A DNA stretch of 64,000 bases from Escarpia spicata. Taxonomy: Eukaryota > Annelida > Polychaeta > Sabellida > Siboglinidae. Location: contig OZ023214.1 in the NCBI GenBank assembly GCA_963995525.1, positions 14,022,081 through 14,086,080 of the forward strand, given 5' to 3'. Made by a program: the position numbers and the translations under genes. Numbering within the stretch: the first letter of the stretch is position 1; the number at the start of each line of letters is the position of its first letter. Below, in pieces: positions 12,901 to 22,019 of the stretch. Below the pieces are notes generated by a model. It worked only from the letters and a program-made list of their open reading frames with translations, was not told the origin of the DNA and ran no database searches.

Positions 12901-13596
12901 TCCATGGACGTACACCACTGTCACCTCCATGGATGTACACCATCCACATACACTGCTGTCACCTCCCTACAGCACCACAAACCTCCATGGTTGTACATCT
13001 CCATCACAGCCATGGTTGTACACCTCCATTACAGCCATGGTTGTACACCTCCATCACAGCCATTGTAGTACACCTCCATGATCATACACCCCGCCCACAC
13101 TTCCAAGCATGTGCACCTCCATGCTCATATATTGTCATGTTAAATGTCATAAACCTTCATGCTGTTGCACCTCATACACCTCCATGGTCTTACTCTTCCA
13201 TGCTTGTACATCTCCATCCCAGTACATCTTCATGATCATAACCTCCATTATCATACACCTCCATGGTTGTAAACCTTCCTATTACACCCATGTTTTACTG
13301 TTCGAATGTAGGTTATTAATATTTCATTCACTGTCGCATCAAGTGATCACCAACAGCTTTTTGTATATATGGCATGCAGATCATGTTTTAATTGTAATAA
13401 TAATTCAGAATCATCACAAGTACAATGAGATTAATGATTAAAAGTAAATAAACTGATGACATATAACAGATTGTTAGCCCTTGCAATCGGGTTGGTTCAT
13501 CAGATGTATCTGCTATGTTATGTTGCAGAGAAAGTTCGAACGATTCAGGAGCGACTTGAAGAGTTTGTGCAAGCGCTCAACAAGGAGAAGCCCTGA
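898..13596 (+). CDS. OPA1: OPA1, mitochondrial dynamin-like GTPase (3' half, 14 exons)
   Basis: OPA1 is a dynamin-family GTPase of the mitochondrial inner membrane that drives inner-membrane fusion and maintains cristae. I joined 14 exons with GT-AG borders and matching phases; together they encode 457 residues and a TGA stop at 13,594. Recognisable family blocks in order are [18 protein letters not shown] followed by [24 protein letters not shown] and [19 protein letters not shown]-like [26 protein letters not shown], and [10 protein letters not shown] followed by a terminal coiled helix ending NKEKP. This covers the stalk, the membrane-inserting paddle and the GED-like C-terminus. The leader, transmembrane segment and GTPase domain must lie upstream of the window. 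No frameshift or stop interrupts the exons, so the gene looks intact. The identification rests on recalled similarity to vertebrate OPA1 across every exon. Confidence 0.95.
1376..1491 (+). CDS. OPA1: OPA1 visible exon 2
   Basis: Acceptor TTGATAG, donor GTGAGG. Encodes a segment containing [19 protein letters not shown] and EQQADAFK. Enters phase 2 and leaves phase 1. Confidence 0.92.
2308..2372 (+). CDS. OPA1: OPA1 visible exon 3
   Basis: Acceptor ATTGCAG, donor GTAAGT. Encodes [11 protein letters not shown] and PRLRELDR, near-identical to the vertebrate block. Leaves phase 0. Confidence 0.93.
2473..3120 (+). repeat. 42-bp minisatellite in OPA1 intron (about 15 copies)
   Basis: Tandem units of 42 bp, core GGAACTGTGTGCAAGTTATC, with variants at a few positions (CAGTT or CCATT junctions, CACTCC or CATTCC). 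Because 42 is a multiple of three, long spurious open frames run through it on both strands; these are not genes. Confidence 0.95.
3164..3290 (+). repeat. SINE-like tail in OPA1 intron
   Basis: Contains AGAGAAGTCAAGATGGT followed by a degraded GAGCAGTCC / CCGGATACC tail, shared with the copies at 6,655, 14,225, 16,300 and 44,830. Confidence 0.5.
3363..3439 (+). CDS. OPA1: OPA1 visible exon 4
   Basis: Acceptor TTGACAG, donor GTAGGG. Encodes [20 protein letters not shown] then VTPQQ. The final Trp codon is split across the intron (phase 2), which fixes the donor at 3,440 although a TAG follows one base later. Confidence 0.92.
4182..4274 (+). CDS. OPA1: OPA1 visible exon 5
   Basis: Acceptor TTTCAG, donor GTGGGT. 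Encodes [20 protein letters not shown] and [10 protein letters not shown]. The phase into the next exon (split Gly codon) chose this donor over a GTATGG four bases downstream. Confidence 0.9.
5048..5120 (+). CDS. OPA1: OPA1 visible exon 6
   Basis: Acceptor CTTGTAG, donor GTCAGT. Encodes [20 protein letters not shown] and KCVQ, part of the paddle-proximal region. Leaves phase 0. Confidence 0.93.
5295..5440 (+). repeat. Tandem triplication of the exon 7 acceptor and exon start
   Basis: Three successive units (starts 5,295, 5,351, 5,406; period 56 then 55) each have an AG followed by a version of ATTGGCTGGGAGACATTGA. Only the third continues into the full exon. The first two run into GTTGTTATTTGTGTGG and would meet a TGA in frame. 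Confidence 0.85.
5406..5561 (+). CDS. OPA1: OPA1 visible exon 7
   Basis: Acceptor GCTGTAG, donor GTGAGT; 52 codons, phase 0 to 0. Encodes a block with [25 protein letters not shown] and [11 protein letters not shown]. The acceptor and exon start exist in two further upstream tandem copies (see the repeat at 5,295). Confidence 0.92.
5961..6069 (+). CDS. OPA1: OPA1 visible exon 8
   Basis: Acceptor TGTTTCAG, donor GTAAGG. Encodes [20 protein letters not shown] and [15 protein letters not shown]. Leaves phase 1. Confidence 0.92.
6655..6785 (+). repeat. SINE-like tail in OPA1 intron
   Basis: Has GTGGCTGAATGCTCAGAGAA, a G-rich run, then GTGAAGTGTAAAACACTGAG and a TATAAAGGAT end, resembling the other SINE-like tails of this window. 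Confidence 0.45.
6925..7058 (+). CDS. OPA1: OPA1 visible exon 9
   Basis: Acceptor GTTGCAG, donor GTCAGT. Encodes [19 protein letters not shown] followed by [11 protein letters not shown]. The split codon with exon 8 gives Thr, matching the family. Confidence 0.92.
7430..7930 (+). repeat. 36/42-bp minisatellite in OPA1 intron
   Basis: Tandem units with core TGTTGTCTTCAGTTGACGTG and TTTGTGGACGTC. The central units are 36 bp; the outer ones carry an extra TTGTGTG and are about 42-45 bp. It ends just before the exon 10 acceptor. Confidence 0.93.
7952..8041 (+). CDS. OPA1: OPA1 visible exon 10
   Basis: Acceptor TTGCCAG directly follows a minisatellite; donor GTGAGT. Encodes [11 protein letters not shown] and VEVNNDF. 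Thirty codons, phase 0 to 0. Confidence 0.92.
8077..8759. mobile_element. Foldback (MITE-like) element with TTAA ends, OPA1 intron
   Basis: Two arms of about 340 bp are inverted around 8,420. The outer ends read TTAA-GGGTAGCCACTACTCG and, on the other strand, TTAA-GGATAGCCACTACTCG. The inner part repeats GGTGGTTTTGGGCAAGG (8,351) against its complement (8,473-8,489). TTAA on both sides would fit the target duplication of piggyBac/Kolobok-type elements. No protein is encoded. Confidence 0.8.
8760..9568 (+). other. Intron, nothing recognised
   Basis: AT-rich intron sequence between the foldback element and exon 11. No repeat array or coding block seen. Confidence 0.5.
9569..9685 (+). CDS. OPA1: OPA1 visible exon 11
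   Basis: Acceptor TTTGTAG, donor GTACGT. Encodes [18 protein letters not shown] and RKGFYYYQQ. Phase 0 to 0. Confidence 0.92.
10292..10490 (+). repeat. 63-bp tandem repeat, about 3 copies
   Basis: Unit begins ATGAATACCACTACATTCCA and includes TTTCACCACGAGGCACAACA; starts near 10,297, 10,360 and 10,423. Lies in the intron before exon 12. Confidence 0.9.
10593..10650 (+). repeat. 20-bp tandem repeat, 3 copies
   Basis: CGTCATCATCACTGACTAAA in two full copies plus a partial third. Confidence 0.9.
11379..11472 (+). CDS. OPA1: OPA1 visible exon 12
   Basis: Acceptor TTGACAG, donor GTAGGC. Encodes [20 protein letters not shown] and [10 protein letters not shown], one of the most conserved blocks. 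Leaves phase 1. Confidence 0.94.
11620..12300 (+). other. Intron, nothing recognised
   Basis: AT-rich sequence in the intron before exon 13; no coding or repeat structure seen. Confidence 0.5.
12318..12490 (+). repeat. Tandem repeat abutting the exon 13 acceptor
   Basis: Three units of about 56-60 bp, each containing TTTCTCTTGCTG, GAGCC(A/T)TGTGCTGTGG and GGTGTAGCAG. The last unit ends in GTGATGTTGCAG, which is the acceptor of exon 13. Confidence 0.85.
12498..12608 (+). CDS. OPA1: OPA1 visible exon 13
   Basis: Acceptor GTTGCAG, donor GTAAGT. Encodes [14 protein letters not shown] and [13 protein letters not shown] (GED-like region). Lies directly after a tandem repeat whose last copy supplies the intron end. 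Confidence 0.93.
12610..13270 (+). repeat. 25-bp minisatellite in last OPA1 intron
   Basis: About 25-bp units such as TGTCACCTCCATGGACGTAC, becoming more degenerate after 12,980 (CCATGGTTGTACACCTCCAT). Long frames through it (His/Pro/Ser rich) are spurious. Confidence 0.9.
13529..13596 (+). CDS. OPA1: OPA1 visible exon 14 (last)
   Basis: Acceptor TGTTGCAG. Encodes [20 protein letters not shown] then Pro and TGA at 13,594. Length and sequence match the usual OPA1 C-terminus. Confidence 0.94.
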
Positions 13597-14224
13597 TGTC
13601 CTGATGTGCCAGGGTGTGCAAGGCTGTGAACTATGAGTGGAACAAGGCCTGGAACAGGACAACACTTTGCAGAGCTAATACTCTAGATGGAAGCTGACTT
13701 GTTAGACAGACAATAATAATATGGACTATACTAGGGAAATGTTGTGTCGACATTGCTGACAGTTTCACACACTGTGATGTATCAGTGCTTTGTTTGTCTG
13801 TCACGTGAACAAAGTAGACACTCCTCAGTGTATGTTCAGCCATTTATGTATGACAACAAATTTCATCTTCCAAGAAAAGGCTTGTTTACAGGGGACAAGT
13901 TTGTGATATAACAAATTTGTGTGTGATACCTTACCTAGATTATGGTGTGGATGATGGTGTGATTCATACATAGATGTATGCTTAAAGCACTTCTTATTCA
14001 AGACAAAATGTAACCTGACATTTAATTGAGAATGATAGAGTATCGACGAACACAGAAATAAGTTCCCTTAGAACTTTCTCCAAACCGGTGTCGTATGCAG
14101 CATACACCTGCCCGACTGATGGTTTACAAGCTGATTGGTGTACATCGTTTTTCACAACCACATGTATAAGTGCATTTAGAACAAGTCCATGTGAAATTAG
14201 TTACACTAATTAGATTGAGGATAT

Positions 14225-14305
14225 CTATTGAGACCTTTGTGTAAAGTGCTTTGAACGGAACAAAGGACTGAAATAATGCATTATAAGACTAATTATTATT
14301 ATTAA
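14225..14305 (+). repeat. SINE-like tail
   Basis: GTGTAAAGTGCTTTGAACGG, then ACTG and a GCATTATAAGAC end followed by ATTATTATT; same tail type as at 16,380. Confidence 0.5.
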
Positions 14306-14522
14306 TGTGTGCTAACACTCTTCTACTGCTATATGGTAAACTGTTTCAACACTTGCACTAACTGTGAGGAGAGGTAATGTTCGACTGAGCTTTGACAATA
14401 TCAAGCAGTGTCTTTACTTACAAATGGTATGTCACTTACGAATAGAGAATTATAAAGTAGCGGTGAGTTAAACCATTTAATTGATTTCATTAAACATTTT
14501 GTACTCATGATGAATGAAGGAG

Positions 14523-14528
14523 AATAAA
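14523..14528 (+). promoter_or_regulatory. Candidate OPA1 polyadenylation signal
   Basis: AATAAA, 927 bases after the stop codon. No transcript evidence is available. Confidence 0.4.
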
Positions 14529-14601
14529 CAAGTTATTAAAGATGAGTGGATGGGATAATAGTTCTGGAAGATAATACCAATTTGTTGGTACATTTAACCA
14601 G

Positions 14602-15416
14602 AAATAGATAAGCGAGCGAAAGAACAACATTAAACACGTCCTAAAACGCTTTTTTGAATGATTGCTAGTACCATTGCGGTTTGTCTGATCCCAACGATCT
14701 TGATATTGTTTGCAAGCTTACACTTTCTGCTATTCAACCATACAACTGGTTTCCTGATAATCATTCCTAAATAAAGTATAAATGGACCTACAACCGTGCC
14801 GTTTCCGGTGTCTGAGACACTGCGAACGATGTTTACCAATCTCCCGATTGAGGCACCACTACCTGATTTCATGCTATAAGCTCCATCCACTTTTAAATGG
14901 CGGTTAAACTGGTATATTCGACGTCGCAATCACATATATCAACCAACCAATACAACAAATTTTGACCCTTGGTCTCCGTTGGTTGGCGTACGTTATTGTG
15001 ACATCACGCCGACGTAGAAATATGTTTCACTGCCATCAAAGCACGTCTGTATAGCTGCCGTTTAAAAGTGGGTGGAGCTTATAACATGGAATCAAGAAAT
15101 TGTGAAGTGTGCATGTCTGAACCTACACAAATGAGGAAAACAGCGCCGCAATTGGAAGATTAGTGTTAATGAGTACCAGCCAACATCGTTCGGAACCGTA
15201 CAAAACACCGAAAACGGCATGATTGTAGGTCTGTGTATAGGCGTTCTGTAAATCGTTACCGGGAAACTAAATGACGCTAGAATAAAAGAATGTGCATCCT
15301 TTCAAATGATACTAAGATCGTCAGGATCGGACGAGCCGTGAGGGTGCTAGGGACCGTAGAATTTCATGTTTTGGACGTGTTTCGAGTTGTTCATTTTTCA
15401 CTCGCTTATCTATTTT
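14602..15416. mobile_element. Diverged foldback (MITE-like) element
   Basis: Arms at about 14,602-14,920 and 15,050-15,416 are inverted around 15,009. Matching parts are AAATAGATAAGCGAGCGAAA against its complement at 15,400, the block around CATCCACTTTTAAATGGCGG against GCCGTTTAAAAGTGGGTGGA, and GTGCCGTTTCCGGTGT against ACACCGAAAACGGCAT. The arms have diverged more than in the element at 8,077. The open frame on the minus strand here is part of an arm, not a gene. Confidence 0.75.
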
Positions 15417-16160
15417 TGATTTAGCCCAATAGGACAGACAGAACATAGTGGCATATTTTCATTTAATATATTCCATAACAAAGTCCTGATTTTGACTTTA
15501 CAAGGTTTGGTGCATGAACACTTGTATGTGTGCGGTGATTAATATACACACTACTTCTAGTCACACAAAAATTCACACCTTACCTCGACTTGATGCCTTT
15601 AATATTTGTGTATGTGAAAGCTTGCAAGTATGTCGCTTATCTAATGAATTGATCTGCCTACCAAATGTTCTTATGCAGTGCCATATTGTCCCACATAGCA
15701 AATGATCGTGTAATGACTGAATGTTGTGTCAGCTTGTGAACATTTTTTTCATTCATAAAATAACCATTAAGTTATTGCCAATGAGACAAGAGGTCTTGAA
15801 GTAATTTCATTAGCTCTCATTGGATGATTTGATTTTTTAAAGTAGGAATTCTAAAGATTTTTGTGAGCACATCTAACCATGTATGCATATGTGATGATAA
15901 CCATACGGTTTAACAAGGAATTGAAGTGTTGTGTATATCAACAAGCACTGTGTGGGGAATAAAACAGTATGGTAAAATTTTGTTTTTATTGTACATTTCA
16001 ACAAACAATGTATTTGAAGAATATTATGTGTGCATGCATATTGATTAAATAATGGTTACTTGCAAATGCTAGTCCTTTTAAGAGTAGGACAAAGCATCTA
16101 GATCTAATGTGGAGTAAACAAAGCAGTCCACTAAATTTATATGTAGCCAACTCCAATCAT
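15417..16160. other. Intergenic, nothing recognised
   Basis: AT-rich sequence with no coding block or array. Confidence 0.5.
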
Positions 16161-16184
16161 GTTGAACAAAGAAGTCAAATGTAG

Positions 16185-16440
16185 AACAACCCGGGTTCAA
16201 ATCCTGTGGTGAAGGGGTCGGGGTTCATTCACTCTACGTTGCTCCAGTTCACTCGGTCGTATGAACAGTATACGGCTATAGATAATGGTGGATATTAGTG
16301 TATGAATAGTCTATGCATTAATTGCAGTGTGGCTTCCCAGAGAAGTCAAGATGGTCGATTAAACAGGTCTGCTTGGGAGTAAAGTGCTTTGAGCAGTCCT
16401 GAGGACTGGATACTGCCACTGCTTTATAAGACCCTTTGAA
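16185..16440 (+). repeat. SINE-like element with Pol III B-box-like motif
   Basis: GGGTTCAAATCC at about 16,193 resembles a tRNA-type B box. The 3' part reads AGAGAAGTCAAGATGGTCGA, GTAAAGTGCTTTGAGCAGTC and a GACTGGATAC...TTTATAAGACC end. It is the best-preserved copy of the tail seen elsewhere. No clear A box was found. Confidence 0.5.
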
Positions 16441-17100
16441 GAACAATGTAGCCAACTGTAATCAGATGTAGAACAGTGTAGCCAACTCTAATCAGATGTA
16501 GAACAATGTAACCAACTGCAATCATAGGTAGAACAATGTATCCAATTGCAATCAGATGTAGAACAATGTAGCCAACTGCAATCATATGTAGAACAATGTA
16601 GCCAACTGCAATCAGATGTAGAACAATGTACCCAACTGCAATCAGATGTAGAACAATGTAGCCACCACCAATCTGTAGAACAGTTTAGCCACCTCCAATC
16701 AGATGTCAAACAATGTATGTAGAACAATGTTGCCAGCTCCAGTCAGGTGTAGAACAATGTAGCCAACTCCAGTCAGATGTAGACCAATGTAGCCAGCTCC
16801 AGTCAGACGTAGAACAATGTAGCCAGCTCCAATCAATCAGATGTAGAACAATGTAGCAAACTCCAATCAGACGTAGAACACTGTCGCCAGCTCCAATCAA
16901 ACATCGAACAATGTAGCAAACCCCAATCAGACGTAGAACACTGTAGCCAGCTCCAATCAGACGTCGAACAATGTAGCAAACTCCAATCAGACGTAGAACA
17001 ATGTAGCCAGCTCCAATCAGACGTAGAACAATGTAGCCAACTCCAGTCAGATGTAAAACAACGTACCCAGCTCCAATCAGATATAGAACAATGTACCCTA
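16441..17100 (-). repeat. 30-bp minisatellite (about 22 copies)
   Basis: Units like GTAGAACAATGTAGCCAACT plus GCAATCAGAT; the right half has a CTCCAATCAGACGTAG variant. Period 30 leaves frames open on the minus strand (Cys/Ser/Trp-rich and Ile/Gly-rich); these are not genes. Confidence 0.95.
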
Positions 17101-18012
17101 CCCCCTTATTTTTCCTAACCACCGCCCAAGAACAACTTTTTTGCATCAAAATGTTTCCAATGGTGAAATATGTATTTGTGGTTAATGCGTACATCAGTAC
17201 TGTAGACGGAAGTTTAAAGAAAAACACAATGTATGCTAAGATATATAAAAAAATTAGTTTGGTTTCGTGAAGGGTGGGCATTAGTTCAAATCATTATTTA
17301 CACATCTGGTGCATGCCAATCGTGTTTTATCTCCCAACAATTCCAGTTCATTTCCAAATAAAATAACACTAGATTTTCTGACAAACAATGTAATATTCTG
17401 TATACAAAACCGAAATGCTAACCCCACCCCGTTATTTTTCATAACCACTGTCTTCAAACACAATCGACTATATATCTACTATTTGCAGAGCTTCATAGCT
17501 AATTTTTATTTCAAAATGTCTGGAACATTAAGATACGAATTTGTAATTATTTGAATGCCAATATTGCAGACCTACTTGAAAGAAAAGCACAACATATGCT
17601 CTGATTGTGTTAACATTTTCTTTTGGTTTAGTGACCGAAGGTGTACAATAGTTCAAATCATTACTTACACATGTGGTGCATGATAATTGTTTTTATCTTG
17701 CAACAATCCCAGTTCATTTTCAAATAAAATACCAGTAGTTTATCAGACAACGAATGCACACAAAACCAAAACACTAATCCTACCCCCCCCTAATTTTCAT
17801 AACTATCAAGACAATAGGCTATAAGTCTACTAATTGCAGCGCTACGTAGCTAGTGTTGGTATCAAAAACAACATTATTTTGTCAATAAATTAATATCTTG
17901 CATACATAACCAAAACGCTAACATTACCTCCTTACTTTTCATAACTGCCTTCCTAAACTACAATCGGTTATATATCTACTAATTACAGGGCTGCGATTGC
18001 AAATTTTGTATC
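17100..18012 (+). repeat. Tandem repeat of about 370 bp, left part of a split array
   Basis: Recurrent order of blocks: TTGGTTTCGTGAAGGGTGGG, a CAACAATTCCAGTTCATTT block, CAAAACCGAAATGCTAACCC, TTATTTTTCATAACCAC, CAATCGACTATATATCTACT. Full unit 17,256-17,628, with partial or shortened units on either side. The family returns at 38,150-38,870. Confidence 0.75.
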
Positions 18013-19332
18013 GTTATGTTAGATCAGCTAACTCCACTTTCCCTTCTACATACGATGGTAATTCCAAGTCATTGTTATTTTCTTTCTGGTACAGAAGCTC
18101 CTTGAAGCGGTTTTCCCAGACCTTCAACACTGCTTCTTGTTATGTCACTAACTTTCCATTTCTGTCTTTGATCACCAACCCTCCCACCTTTCACGTCCTT
18201 ACTAGTATTCTCATCCCTGTCTCGGGCTATTCTGTATATCATCTTCTTTCCACCGTCCTCAACTAGCTTGCTGTACACATCTGCTTCCTCTTGTCACTCC
18301 TTGCCTTATTAACAGCTATCTTTTCCGCTTTCTTTTTCTGTCCGTATATGGGTATCAGCCTTGCATCCGGTTGATTTCCCCTCTTCTTGCTCTTCTCTAT
18401 TTCTTTCCAAGCTTCCTTCTTTTTGCGCACTGCTTCTGCAACTTCGTTTGTCCGCCATCTTTGGTTACTACTTCTAGATACTCCGCCCTTTACCGATGTT
18501 CTTCCACATAACTCCTCTACAGTTCCTACAAATGCTGTACTTTTTCCATTCTTCCTCCATACTGCCAACTTCTTCACTGAACTCTCCATATTTAACTGTC
18601 ACCCGCTCCTTGTATTCAACAGCGACACCGTCCGTTCACCTCCACCACTAAATAGTCCTGCGGCCCACGGTCTTAGTTTGATTCTTCTTCTGCATACGCA
18701 CAACGAACACCACTGGCTTGTGCTGTTCGTGACATGCTCTCCAGTTTCAGCTTTGTAGTCCTTAATCTTCCCTAGCTGATGCCTCCGGACTATCAGCAGA
18801 TCCAGTTCCGTCTTGTGCTGTCCGCTTCTCTGTGTACCCTGTGGCTCTCTCGCGTCTGGAAGACCCTTTCTATTCATCACTCCCCATACGTGCTCACTGT
18901 GCTCACACTCCTCACTGCCAACACTCTCCTCTTCACCTGGTTCCGCTACTCCAACATGTGCATTGAAGTCTCCCACAATACACAACATCACCTATAGCTC
19001 CACCAATCCCATTATCCTCTCCAAAGCATCCATGAACTCCTTTTTCCCTGCCTCAGTCCTTCCCGTCTGTGGCCTGTATACTCATCAGCCATGCCATCAC
19101 TATGCGTCCCTTCCATCTTTCCATGAGCCACCGTCTTACTGATCTCTTCTGATACAATGATCTCCAACTCCATTACTTCTTCCATCTCCTCCTGCGTGCA
19201 GTAGTTTTAATCCATCCATCAGCATTCTCGCTCTATCCCCCTTCCATTTCGTTTCCTATACGCACAGCATCTCCAATTGCCTTCTCTCCATCATCTTCAC
19301 CACCTCAACAGCTTTACCGCTCATTGAGCCGA
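18013..19332 (-). pseudogene. RTE-like LINE, endonuclease and pre-RT part
   Basis: Read on the minus strand: VGSMSGKAVEVVKMMERR (19,330 downward) is the start of an AP-type endonuclease. GDFNAHVG (about 18,975) is its catalytic loop, and DLLIVRRHQLGKIKDYK (about 18,790) its C-terminal part. A linker with NEVAEAVRKKKEAWKEIEK and ARDRDENTSKDVKGGRV leads to LYQKENNNDLELPSYVEG and then ELADLT at 18,013. Several frameshifts and stops divide it, so it is dead. The 5' end of the same reading continues across the palindromic insertion at 32,600 (KFPSLNVG). Its RT part is absent here and a complementary part occurs at 33,011 on the opposite strand. Confidence 0.85.
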
Positions 19333-19704
19333 CAGTAGTATACGAGTGGATCTGGAGGGGTATCCACAGCCCTTTTTGAGGAGTTTTGGTTGATAATAGG
19401 GAGGTTTCGAAAGCCGCCCCCCTGAGCAAAGTGCGTAGTCACGTGACCGTATGTGTGAGCGTGTGTAGCGCCTCCTAGCGGTGTAATGAGCAGCCATGGA
19501 AGGGTTATTGTGTATATATGAGAGACTGAAGAGGGAATAACAAAAGTTCAAAGAGGAAAGGTAGTGAAAGAAACGAAAGATCAAAGAATCATAACGAAAG
19601 ATCAAAGAGAAAAGTTTTAAAAGGTGATGAAAGGTGTATAATGAGAGATAAACGGAATGATGTAATAACGAATATATATATATAATGTGTATACGAAAGA
19701 GAGA

Positions 19705-19736
<32 letters not shown>

Positions 19737-19787
19737 ATATAATAGCCAACAAACACCACAGTTTGAAAGTTGAATGTTTTATTGATG

Positions 19788-19943
19788 TTAACGAACTACG
19801 AAATCGACAAAGCCGTCATCACTGTCGTATGACTCCGGACACCAATTTTCGACATCCCCCGTGTCCAGGGGGGCAACAGGGTCGGAGTCAACCCAAGGAT
19901 TGGGAGGATCATAAAGCTCCCGTGTCTGGACCAGCTCCGCCAT
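19788..19943 (-). CDS. Small acidic-tailed protein, left arm copy 2
   Basis: Mirror of the frame at 31,989-32,144 with AATAAA at about 19,778-19,783. Four copies of this gene therefore occur in the element, two per arm. Confidence 0.55.
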   Translation of the reverse strand: MAELVQTRELYDPPNPWVDSDPVAPLDTGDVENWCPESYDSDDGFVDFVVR

Positions 19944-20178
19944 GACTCTACAGAATGAATACCTATGATAGTCGCGGAGCTCTTCGTCTCTGGAACATAC
20001 ATTAAAAACTCTCAAAGCATATGGACGAGACGTTAAATATATGAAAACTTTGAAAATACTTCTCTGAAACATATATGAAACAGTTGAAAATGATCAAGCG
20101 AGTGGAATAATACAGCGATATAACCAGACACCGCGATATATATATATATATATATATAAAACTTTGAAAATATTTATA

Positions 20179-20216
<38 letters not shown>

Positions 20217-20518
20217 GTACAGTCGGGTGGAATAAGCCAGTGATGTAACCAGACACCTCGTAGGAAACCGACACACGATAAAAGGGCAAGCTAGATCAAC
20301 GGACTATGCTACAATACGTAATGGAGACGTCTGCTGACGCGATCGGTAACCAAACACCGCGTAGCTAGTCGAAACGACAAGAGGTCGGTCGAGGTCAACA
20401 CATTGAAGAGAACGAGAAACGTGGTAACAGAAAACATAAATATATATATATATATATATATAATATAATATAATAACCAACAAACACCACAGTTTGAAAG
20501 TTGAATGGTTTATTGATG

Positions 20519-20674
20519 TCAACGAACTATGAAATCTACAAAGCCGTCATCACTATCGTATGACTCCTCACACCAATTGTCCATGTCCCCCGTGTCGACA
20601 GGGACAACAGGGTCGGGGTCAACCCAAGGATTGGGGGGATCGTAAAGGCCCCGTGTCTGGACCAGCTCCGCCAT
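20519..20674 (-). CDS. Small acidic-tailed protein, left arm copy 1
   Basis: Exact mirror of the frame at 31,270-31,425, transcribed outward on the minus strand, with AATAAA just after the stop (20,509-20,514). Confidence 0.55.
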   Translation of the reverse strand: MAELVQTRGLYDPPNPWVDPDPVVPVDTGDMDNWCEESYDSDDGFVDFIVR

Positions 20675-21072
20675 GACTCTGCAGAATGTATACCTGTGGT
20701 ATTCGCGGAGCTCTTCGTCTCTGGAACATACATTAAAACTCTCAAAGCGTATGAACGAGACGTTAAATATATGAAAACTTTGAAAATACTTCTCTGAACC
20801 ATATATGAAACAGTTGAAAATGATCAAGCGAGTGGAATAAGGCAGCGATGTAACCAGACACCGCGTAGGGAACCGACACACGATAAAAGGGCAAGCTAGG
20901 GCAACAGACGAGAGAGATAAGAATGGACTATGACACAATATGTAGACATCGGCTGACGCGATCGGTAACCAGACACCGCGTAGCTAGCCGAAACGACAAG
21001 AGGGCAGGCTAGGTCAACATACGCATAGATAAGAAAGGACTGTGACACAACATGTATATAGTTTTTGTTAGG

Positions 21073-21080
21073 TTTATATA
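21073..21080 (-). promoter_or_regulatory. TATA box, left arm, outer module
   Basis: Second copy of the promoter module, differing by one base in the CATAACGCCTCTATCGGATT part. Lies upstream (in the outward sense) of the two small genes at 20,519 and 19,788. Confidence 0.6.
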
Positions 21081-21223
21081 CGCAAATCCGATAGAGGCGT
21101 TATGACTTTTCTATTACGAGACAGTGCAAAAACACGAGAAGCGACAAGACAAGCTCAAGCACAGTACACACTAGCTGAGAAGGAGGTCAAGAAAGCCACC
21201 AAAAGAGATTTGACAAGATCAAG

Positions 21224-21829
21224 CACAGAAGGGAGACAGAGGGGGATAGGAAGGCAGAGAAGGCGAGGAAATAGAGGAGAGGGAGACAGAGGATGATAGG
21301 AAGGCAGAGAAGGGAGGGAAGAGAGGAGAGGGAGACAGAGGAGGATAGGAAGGAAGAGAAGACGAGGAAAAAGAGGAGAGGGAGACAGAGGAGGAGAGGA
21401 AGGCAGAGGAGGCGAGGAAAGAGAGGCGAGGGAGACAGAGGAGGATAGGAAGGCAGAGAAAGCGAGGAAAGAGAGGAGAGGAGACAGAGGAGGATAGGAA
21501 GGCAGAGAAGGCGAGGAAAGAGAGGAGAGGGAGACAGAGGAGAATAGGAAGGCAGAGGAGGCGAAGAAAGAGAGGAGAGGGAGACAGAGAAGGATAGGAA
21601 GGCAGAGAAGGCGAGGGAAGTGAGGAGAGGGAGATGGGGAGGATAGGAAGGCAGAGAAGGCGAGGGAAGAGAGGAGAGGTAGACAGAGGAGGATAGGAAG
21701 GCAGAGAAGGCGAGGAAAGAGAGGAGTGGGAGATAAGGGAGGATAGGAAGGCAGAGAAGGCGAGGGAAGAGAGGGGAGGGATACAGAGGAGGATAGGAAG
21801 GCAGAGAAGGCGAGGAAATACTTGGGAGA
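21224..21829. repeat. 50-bp purine-rich minisatellite, left arm (about 12 copies)
   Basis: Units like GGATAGGAAGGCAGAGAAGG plus CGAGGAAAGAGAGGAGAGGG. Strand-asymmetric (purine on plus). Long Ser/Leu/Pro frames on the minus strand are artefacts of this array. Confidence 0.95.
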
Positions 21830-21874
21830 TCAAGCATATGTCAAGCGATAAAATACAAAGTTTGCAGCACTTAC

Positions 21875-21937
21875 TTATTGGAGACGTATAATATTCATCT
21901 TGTCCTCGGGACATGCCTTGTCGTGAGCGCTCGCCAT
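21875..21937 (-). CDS. Leader micro-ORF with splice donor, left arm
   Basis: Identical mirror of the 30,007-30,069 frame, including the GTAAGT donor (minus strand, starting at 21,874). Confidence 0.4.
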   Translation of the reverse strand: MASAHDKACPEDKMNIIRLQ

Positions 21938-22011
21938 CTTCAGCAGTCGGAGTGAAGTTGCGTTGTTCGAAGTCGGTAGAAAGTAATATGCTCCACTAGA
22001 GTTTTGTTAGG

Positions 22012-22019
22012 TTTATATA
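22012..22019 (-). promoter_or_regulatory. TATA box, left arm, inner module
   Basis: TATATAAA on the minus strand within the module CATAACGCCTCTATCGGGTT-TGCG-TATATAAACC. It would drive transcription outward into the leader ORF at 21,875-21,937. The same module recurs at 21,073. Confidence 0.65.

Larger units (their letters stand above)
13597..14528 (+). other. Probable OPA1 3' UTR
   Basis: No other gene follows the OPA1 stop. A canonical AATAAA lies at 14,523-14,528, and a SINE-like tail at about 14,225-14,300 sits inside. The true end depends on which signal is used. Confidence 0.5.

Noticed and set aside
12464..13235. His/Pro/Ser-rich frame of about 205 residues
   Set aside because: Only its first 49 codons are real (OPA1 exon 13); the rest is the 25-bp minisatellite after the splice donor.
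14630..14929. 99-residue minus-strand frame
   Set aside because: Lies inside an arm of the foldback element and is not preserved in the opposite arm.
16488..17281. Cys/Trp/Ser-rich minus-strand frames resembling a repeat protein
   Set aside because: Simple consequence of the 30-bp minisatellite.
19321..19752. 143-residue frame near the palindrome end as a gene
   Set aside because: Tyr/Ile and Ser/Leu composition comes from (TA)n and T-rich simple sequence.
21187..21914. Leu/Ser/Pro-rich 216-231-residue frames that look like membrane or mucin proteins
   Set aside because: They read through the 50-bp purine/pyrimidine minisatellite, with no start or codon signal of their own.
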